Positions 31,826 to 36,313 of a DNA stretch of 36,313 nucleotides are shown piece after piece; the stretch's first letter is position 1; every line of letters starts with the position of its first letter. This DNA comes from Prevotella sp. UBA746 (lineage in GTDB: Bacteria; Bacteroidota; Bacteroidia; Bacteroidales; Bacteroidaceae). The translations under genes and the position numbers were made by a program. The notes beneath the pieces were generated by a model that was given only the letters and a program-made list of their open reading frames with translations, did not search any database and was not told where the DNA came from. The DNA lies in contig DBKQ01000023.1 in assembly GCA_002298545.1 (NCBI GenBank), positions 1 to 36,313 of the forward strand. The letters run 5' to 3'.

Positions 31826-32601
31826 TAGTAGGCAACATTTATTTTTCCTTTAACAATACAAGCCTGGGTGTAACCCATAGCCTTGATGCTGCGCAGTAAT
31901 TTCGCAGCCTCGCTGTATGAACGGAAATTTCCGACGCGGCAAATCCATCTTGGAGAATAGAAATGCACGTAGACCGGCTGGTCTGGATATTTCATTTTTA
32001 TGGCGTCGCCAATTTTGTTAGCCTTCTCGCGGTCAGCTCTCGAGTTTCCTCCGGAATATGCCTGGATGCGATAGCCCGTTACCTTGTAGCTGTTTCGCAT
32101 CATCTTCTTACTGGTGTCTACCACCGGACGTTCTGGAACCTCCGTTTCCGTGGCAGATTTAGCAGTATGTTTCTCGTTTTGTTCAGTCTTGCGCTCACTT
32201 TCAGCCTTGTGCTCCTGTTGCTGTTGGCGCTTTTGTGTCAGGGAGTCGCCGTTGGCACGCTCCTTCCTGTTGCTTTCCTGTGATGTCGCAGCGTGATGTA
32301 TTTGTTCCGTATGTATATTTGTTGCAGTCTTGTTGCTCGGCTTGACAATGGTTTTCTCCTGCTGCTGCCTGTGTTGAGGCTCGCTGGCTTGCTTTGCAGT
32401 TTGCTGGGTCTGTGCCGCCTGTGCCTGACTGCTGGCTTTAAGTTTGGCGTTGTTCACCAAGTTGTCTATATCGGCACTTTGCTTAACGGTTACTGTTCCT
32501 TCCCCTTGCTTCTTCTGCTGCAGATCGTTGAGAAACGACTGTGCGTTGGCTTGCAGGAATGTGCCTGCTGCAAAAACTAATATAGCGATGAACTTTTTCA
32601 T
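31825..32601 (-). CDS. SPOR-domain exported protein
   Basis: This 258-aa protein has a signal peptide (1-20, ending QANA), a long polar Gln/Lys/Glu-rich spacer (about 25-165) and a C-terminal SPOR domain (about 173-256). SPOR domains bind denuded glycan strands of peptidoglycan. Domain strands YRIQAYSGG, VYVHFYSPRWICRVG and the helix SYSEAAKLLRSIKAMG are visible. The spacer is suited to reaching through the periplasm. It lies between tpiA and folE, an arrangement seen in other Bacteroidales. A hairpin after tpiA separates it from that gene. The specific division or wall role is inference. Confidence 0.88.
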   Translation of the reverse strand: MKKFIAILVFAAGTFLQANAQSFLNDLQQKKQGEGTVTVKQSADIDNLVNNAKLKASSQAQAAQTQQTAKQASEPQHRQQQEKTIVKPSNKTATNIHTEQIHHAATSQESNRKERANGDSLTQKRQQQQEHKAESERKTEQNEKHTAKSATETEVPERPVVDTSKKMMRNSYKVTGYRIQAYSGGNSRADREKANKIGDAIKMKYPDQPVYVHFYSPRWICRVGNFRSYSEAAKLLRSIKAMGYTQACIVKGKINVAY

Positions 32602-32614
32602 ATAAATCCTGTTG

Positions 32615-32679
32615 AGTTAAAATAAGAGAAATCCTCTGCGGCATTGCCGTTGCCGGCAGACTGTTGTGCCGCAGAGGAT
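32615..32679 (-). terminator. terminator of tpiA
   Basis: ATCCTCTGCGGC (32631-32642) is perfectly complementary to GCCGCAGAGGAT (32668-32679). The internal GCCG-ttgc-CGGC makes a second stem. On the minus strand TTTCTCTTATTTT follows. It ends just before the SPOR gene start, whose promoter I cannot identify. Confidence 0.85.
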
Positions 32680-32692
32680 ATATTTGTCAGTA

Positions 32693-33448
32693 TTATCTTG
32701 CGTCGATGATACCCTTGAAGTCGGCAGCCTTCAGAGAAGCGCCACCAATCAGACCACCGTCGATGTCAGGCTTTGCAAAGAGCTCAGGAGCATTGCTTGC
32801 CTTGCAGCTACCACCATACAGGATAGTGGTGTCGTCGGCAACCTCCTTACCGTATTTCTCGGCGATAACGCTGCGGATGTAAGCGTGGATTTCCTCAGCC
32901 TGGTCAGCAGTGGCAGTCTTGCCAGTACCGATAGCCCAGATTGGCTCGTATGCCACGATGATATTTTTGAACTCCTCGGCAGAGAGGTTGAACACGCTAC
33001 CTTCGAGCTCAGCCTTTACCACTTCGTTCTGCTTGTTGGCCTCGCGCTCCTCAAGGCTCTCTCCGATACAGAAGATAACCTTCAGGTTGTTTTTCAGAGC
33101 GAGCAACACCTTTTCCTTGAGAATCTCCGGAGTCTCGTTGTAGTATCCGCGACGCTCAGAGTGGCCGAGGATAACATACTGAGCACCAGTGCTCTTTACC
33201 ATCTCTGCAGAAACCTCGCCTGTGAAGGCGCCCTTCTCCTTGTCGGCGCAGTTCTCTGCACCCAGTCCGATGATGTCCTGGTTGAGGAACTGTGCGATGC
33301 TTGCCAAGTGGATGAAAGGAGTGCAGATGATAACGCCGCAGTTAGGCTTTTCTGCTGTAAGAGTTTCGTTCAGCTCCTTTGCAAGAGCGATACCGTCTTG
33401 CAGGTTCATGTTCATTTTCCAATTACCTGCTACAATTTTCTTTCTCAT
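32693..33448 (-). CDS. tpiA: triosephosphate isomerase
   Basis: This 251-aa TIM-barrel enzyme interconverts dihydroxyacetone phosphate and glyceraldehyde 3-phosphate. Catalytic residues are all visible: N9 and K11 in GNWKMN, H96 in ILGHSERR, and E168 in AYEPIWAIGTG. The phosphate-binding glycine loop is YGGSCKASNA, and GGASLKAADF is the end helix. Full length for the family. It starts 22 nt after the BT_3928-like gene and ends before a strong hairpin terminator. Confidence 0.97.
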   Translation of the reverse strand: MRKKIVAGNWKMNMNLQDGIALAKELNETLTAEKPNCGVIICTPFIHLASIAQFLNQDIIGLGAENCADKEKGAFTGEVSAEMVKSTGAQYVILGHSERRGYYNETPEILKEKVLLALKNNLKVIFCIGESLEEREANKQNEVVKAELEGSVFNLSAEEFKNIIVAYEPIWAIGTGKTATADQAEEIHAYIRSVIAEKYGKEVADDTTILYGGSCKASNAPELFAKPDIDGGLIGGASLKAADFKGIIDAR

Positions 33449-33470
33449 TATTGCTAATTATTTAAAATGA

Positions 33471-34844
33471 TTATATTATGTTGTCAGAATTTTCTTCCGG
33501 AGTTTCACTTTCGTCCGTAGCCTCATGCTCTCCGGACTTTCCCGTAACTTCCGTTTCTTTCCTTCTTCTCACCCATTTTGTCCATGCCCATGTCCTGTCG
33601 GCTAATGCCAGCAGCAGCAATGGCATGAAGAACCATACCAGGGTGTAAGTTATTCTCTTGCCGATAGAGTTTTCCGGCATGTGTCCCTCCGGAATCTTCT
33701 GGAGTGGGGGAGTCTTCTCGTCGAGTTGCGGCAGTTGGTTGTGGCTCCATTTCTGAATCACGATGCCGTCTTTCAGCAGAATCAGTCCGGGATTACTCCG
33801 GATAATAGTTTTCAGTGTCGTTTCGTCCGTGAATAGATATCTGTATTCCGCTCCAGTAATGTCAGTCCAGTGTTCAATCGCCTTTTTGTTACTTGCCGTC
33901 AGGGCATAGAAATGGTATTTGTTCCTCTTGCAGTAGTCGTAAATCTGGTTAATGTCTCCGAAATTAGAGTCGTCGGCATTCTCCAGATGCGGAGATATGA
34001 GCAGGAACGTATAGCTCTTGTCGCTCAATACGCTGTCGGTAAGGTCATCGCCGCTTGTCGGGTCCTCCATACTGAAGTCGTGTATCGGCGGCACATATCC
34101 TTCGCTCAGCTGTACCGTCTTGCTGTCAACGAAAGTCCAGGTGGAGTCGGGGTAGTTCTCGAGTGAAAACTCTTTCGTTACTCCATTCTTTTTAAGAGTG
34201 AATGTAGTTTCGAATTTCGGTTGTTCGGCACCTGGCGGAATTTCCATCCCCTTGCGTATGTCAGCCCCGATGTGGTAAGGACGGAAGTCGAATGTCGGTA
34301 GGCTATACAGGCAGTAAGAGCTTGTTGCGATGCAATATAATATTGTGTAGTTGATAACAATCCATTGGTTTGACCGGCTGATGAACCTCACCATGGCAGA
34401 CGGAGCCTTGCAGATGCATACGGCAGCGAGCAGCAGGATTATGTTCTTGCCGAGCGTTTGCCAGTTTGTCAGCTTCAATGCGTCGCCGAAGCAGCCGCAG
34501 TCCTTTACCGGGTTTGCCAATACTATCCATACCGTAATAGCCGTCATTATGGTCATGAGGGCAACGATTAATTTTGACACGAGGTGCCTGCGGATAGCAA
34601 AGAGGAGAAAAATACCCAGACACAGTTCGACGGCTGCAAGAGCTACCGATGCGCCCAGCGTGATGTAGTCGGGGATGAGGTCCCCCAGTCCGAGGGCAGT
34701 AAGGTAGTCGTGTATTTTATATTGTGTACCGATAGGGTCGATAGCTTTCACGTATCCGGAAAAAATGAACGTTGCAGCTACGATGAATCGGCAAATATTT
34801 ACTGTAATGTTTTTTATTATCATTCCTTTCATTTTCATTGCCAA
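33471..34844 (-). CDS. BT_3928-like membrane protein (MauE/DoxX-like plus thioredoxin-like domain)
   Basis: This 457-aa protein has four or more membrane helices in the first 160 residues, with FSGYVKAIDP (28-37) and C116-G-C-F-G120, marks of the MauE/DoxX-like redox membrane family. A periplasmic domain follows (about 190-395) with thioredoxin-like features: YTFLLISPHLE, YHFYALTAS, PGLILLKDGIVIQKW. A last membrane helix lies near 400-418, ahead of a charged tail. The function is unknown; electron transfer to exported thiols is inference. The gene starts 4 nt after the DUF1599 stop, so the pair is coupled, and tpiA follows by 22 nt. The cluster matches one known in Bacteroides. Confidence 0.82.
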   Translation of the reverse strand: MAMKMKGMIIKNITVNICRFIVAATFIFSGYVKAIDPIGTQYKIHDYLTALGLGDLIPDYITLGASVALAAVELCLGIFLLFAIRRHLVSKLIVALMTIMTAITVWIVLANPVKDCGCFGDALKLTNWQTLGKNIILLLAAVCICKAPSAMVRFISRSNQWIVINYTILYCIATSSYCLYSLPTFDFRPYHIGADIRKGMEIPPGAEQPKFETTFTLKKNGVTKEFSLENYPDSTWTFVDSKTVQLSEGYVPPIHDFSMEDPTSGDDLTDSVLSDKSYTFLLISPHLENADDSNFGDINQIYDYCKRNKYHFYALTASNKKAIEHWTDITGAEYRYLFTDETTLKTIIRSNPGLILLKDGIVIQKWSHNQLPQLDEKTPPLQKIPEGHMPENSIGKRITYTLVWFFMPLLLLALADRTWAWTKWVRRRKETEVTGKSGEHEATDESETPEENSDNII

Positions 34845-34848
34845 GCCT

Positions 34849-35403
34849 TTACTCCCCGTAAGTAAGTTTTATCACTCCAAACACGGAATAGTTAATTATA
34901 TCCATGTAGTTAGCGTCGATACCCTCAGACACGAGAGTTCCTCCGTTGAGGTTCTCTATTTCCTTCACCCTCTCAATCTTGGTAAGTATGAAGTCGGTAT
35001 AGCTGCTCACTCTCATCATGCGCCAAGCCTCGTTATAGTCATGGTTCTTGCGCATCATGAGCTGTAGCGCCTCCTCCTGATATTTGTCGTAGTATTTCAT
35101 TGCCTCCTCGTTCGACATGTCGACAGAGTCGGCAAATCCCTTCTCCAGCTGTATTAGTCCAACGATGCCGTAGTTTATCAGGGCAATAAACTCAGAGCGA
35201 GTGTCGTCCTCGACAAGAGCCACACCCTTCACCTCGATGCTTCTTATCCTGCGTGCTTTAATAAGAAGCTGGTCAGTAAGCGACGACGGGCGCAGCATGC
35301 GCCACGATGCGTTGTAGTCATGTAGTTTCTTCTCGAAGAGCGAGCGGCATTCGCGCATTACGCTCTTGAATTGTTCCTCTGTATTTTGAATTTCCTTAGC
35401 CAT
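34849..35403 (-). CDS. DUF1599 protein with two internal repeats
   Basis: This 184-aa protein consists of two copies of one domain. Copy one (about 11-87) has KLHDYNASWRMLR-SSLTD and LINYGIVGLIQL; copy two (about 106-181) has KNHDYNEAWRMMR-SSYTD and IINYSVFGVIKL. Each copy keeps HDYN (28-31, 121-124), WRM and RIRSIE/RVKEIE. DUF1599 has been linked to nucleotide-modification proteins, but no function is established. It is cytosolic, the first gene of the run to tpiA, and has a -7 box (TAACTTTG, 35430-35423) about 20 nt before the ATG. The coupled BT_3928-like gene follows. Confidence 0.85.
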   Translation of the reverse strand: MAKEIQNTEEQFKSVMRECRSLFEKKLHDYNASWRMLRPSSLTDQLLIKARRIRSIEVKGVALVEDDTRSEFIALINYGIVGLIQLEKGFADSVDMSNEEAMKYYDKYQEEALQLMMRKNHDYNEAWRMMRVSSYTDFILTKIERVKEIENLNGGTLVSEGIDANYMDIINYSVFGVIKLTYGE

Positions 35404-35422
35404 TATGTTTTATATATGAGCG

Positions 35423-35430
35423 CAAAGTTA
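35423..35430 (-). promoter_or_regulatory. -7 box (TAACTTTG) ahead of the DUF1599 gene
   Basis: TAACTTTG on the minus strand, 20 nt before the ATG, predicts a leader near 13 nt. No exact TTTG lies 19-21 nt upstream. Confidence 0.5.
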
Positions 35431-35468
35431 CACATTAATATTGACAATAAAGATAATCTGCATTTTTT

Positions 35469-35930
35469 TTAACGTTTCCGTTTCTCTCTGATAACCCTCA
35501 CGGTGGCACACTGTCCGTCGAAACGTGCTTGCAGTGAGTCTCTTCTTATTTTAGCCTTAGTGAGACTTGACAGTTCTTCTGCCGTTGCTTCGCCGCGGCT
35601 TTTCTTTGCGTTCACGATTTTTGTAAGATTGTCGAGCACTCTTTGTGCCTCCTGCAGTTTTCCGTCAGTGTCAATGATTTGTTTTTGTGCAAGTTTCTCC
35701 GAAGCGTCCTGAAACAGTTTCAGTGCTGTTTTTCTTTCTTCGATAGCCTTCGGGTGAGAGTTGCGTAGAGAGTCGATAAGGAATAAGGTCTTCTCGTAGT
35801 CCCCCCTTTCGAAATTCTCTTGTGCGGCTTTCAGAATCGCCTGTGCTTCAGTCTTGTCCTTGTCGTTGCATGACGAGGCGATAGTTGTTGCTGCAATGAT
35901 AGCAGCTAAAAGTATATGTTTCTTTCTCAT
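35469..35930 (-). CDS. small helical lipoprotein, unassigned
   Basis: This 153-aa protein has a lipoprotein signal (MRKKHILLAAIIAATTIASS, then C21). The mature part is helical and charged: TEAQAILKAAQENFERGDYEKTLFLIDSLR is TPR-like, and two further amphipathic segments and a basic tail (EKRKR) follow. The ATG at 35930 gives the best signal; an in-frame start two codons earlier is possible. I do not recognise the family beyond a conserved Bacteroidales type. A near-consensus promoter lies just upstream. The next gene downstream is DUF1599, 65 nt away with its own -7 box. Confidence 0.75.
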   Translation of the reverse strand: MRKKHILLAAIIAATTIASSCNDKDKTEAQAILKAAQENFERGDYEKTLFLIDSLRNSHPKAIEERKTALKLFQDASEKLAQKQIIDTDGKLQEAQRVLDNLTKIVNAKKSRGEATAEELSSLTKAKIRRDSLQARFDGQCATVRVIREKRKR

Positions 35931-35944
35931 TATCAATTTTTTTG

Positions 35945-35975
35945 CAAAGATAATGCAAAAATCCGATTAAGCGAA
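35945..35975 (-). promoter_or_regulatory. promoter of the small lipoprotein
   Basis: On the minus strand TTCG (35975-35972), a 19-nt spacer and TATCTTTG (35952-35945) give three of four -33 bases and a full -7 match. A perfect 10-nt hairpin (35977-35986 with 35991-36000) lies just upstream. Confidence 0.6.
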
Positions 35976-35976
35976 T

Positions 35977-36000
35977 AGAATGACAATGCTTTGTCATTCT
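35977..36000. repeat. perfect 10-nt inverted repeat
   Basis: AGAATGACAA and TTGTCATTCT flank a 4-nt loop, TGCT. No T run follows on either strand, so an operator or processing site is as likely as a terminator. The TGTCAT part recurs in the nearby array at 36149-36181. Confidence 0.7.
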
Positions 36001-36148
36001 TGAGCGTGAGGATTTTATTAAAATCGAGAGGAGGACAAAATGTTTTTTTCTGGAAAAAGTGTCATTGTATCATTTGAAAGTGGTACTGAAGATACAAGCT
36101 ATTGAAAATCAATAACATACGATAATTGGTATTTTGTTTGCTTTGCGA

Positions 36149-36181
36149 GAAGTGTCATAGAAGTATCATGGAAGTGTCATT
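36149..36181. repeat. three 11-nt GAAGTGTCAT repeats
   Basis: GAAGTGTCATA, GAAGTATCATG and GAAGTGTCATT follow each other, with related AAAGTGTCATTG at about 36056. They sit in the 383-nt right-edge region (35931-36313), which otherwise shows no gene. Confidence 0.75.
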
Positions 36182-36248
36182 GAAAATGTTCTCTTGTCAA
36201 AACAACGGTCTGTTTATTGTTTTACCTATTTACTGCTGATACCAGTGC

Positions 36249-36287
36249 CAGTATACTGACATTTGCGGAGCGTTTGAGCGTTCCGCA
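36249..36287. repeat. palindrome and hairpin at the right edge
   Basis: CAGTATACTG (36249-36258) is a perfect palindrome. TGCGGAGCG (36264-36272) pairs with CGTTCCGCA (36279-36287), with one G-T pair, around TTTGAG. GGTGTTTT follows on the plus strand, so it may end a gene to the left or control one to the right. Confidence 0.55.
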
Positions 36288-36313
36288 GGTGTTTTAACTA
36301 CCGTTACAAACAC

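Noticed and set aside
31584..31853. Open frame reading through the array ahead of folE.
   Set aside because: It encodes only Gly/Leu/Val repeats from the 9-nt satellite on the strand opposite folE.

Overview
The window looks like chromosomal DNA of a Bacteroidota member, most likely Prevotellaceae (Prevotella/Segatella-like). The evidence is several TAnnTTTG -7 promoter boxes (four with an exact TTTG -33 box 19-20 nt upstream), AT-rich leaders without Shine-Dalgarno sequences, type IX secretion (T9SS) components PorX and PorW/SprE, secreted proteins ending in T9SS sorting domains, and family-specific genes (BT_3928-like, DUF1599, DUF4834, Omp28-like). I find 27 protein genes, no rRNA, tRNA or CRISPR, and no insertion sequence, prophage or integrase.

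Layout. Positions 365-4155 (+) hold xpt, yraN, a stand-alone biotin ligase, pyrH and glycerate kinase. Positions 4225-13452 (-) hold three exported T9SS cargo proteins: a 1548-aa FN3/choice-of-anchor-J protein, an M6 metalloprotease and an Omp28-like CxxC protein. A membrane-spanning TPR/AraC regulator (13729-15300, +) is divergent from them. Positions 15451-18204 (-) hold an FKBP isomerase, a DUF4834 protein, and the phosphatidylethanolamine pair pssA/psd. Positions 18375-22557 (+) hold dnaE and a thioredoxin. Everything from 22786 to 35930 is on the minus strand: DUF1599, BT_3928-like, tpiA, a SPOR protein, folE, a lipoprotein, aroA, porW, porX, tsaE and tadA, with an unassigned small lipoprotein at the right edge.

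How the genes connect. PorW (T9SS lipoprotein) and PorX (response regulator with PglZ domain) lie next to each other, 10 kb from three proteins that probably use the same export route. The TPR/AraC regulator is a plausible local controller of the cargo genes. The rest is housekeeping: nucleotide salvage, phospholipid, replication, shikimate, folate and glycolysis.

The most unusual feature is the DNA between genes. Many gaps carry a different short tandem array. One 9-nt minisatellite (AGTTCTCCC on one strand, GGGAGAACT on the other) occurs at three separated places: upstream of xpt, upstream of folE, and inside the coding sequence of porW, where it encodes a Ser/Gln-rich three-residue repeat. 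Other arrays have 9-, 11-, 18-, 22- and 23-nt units. A G-rich element (GGGTGAGGGAT) occurs in opposite orientation at 163-187 and 15378-15405. These shared, G-quadruplex-capable repeats, together with the PorW/PorX neighbourhood, are the best candidates for something undescribed.
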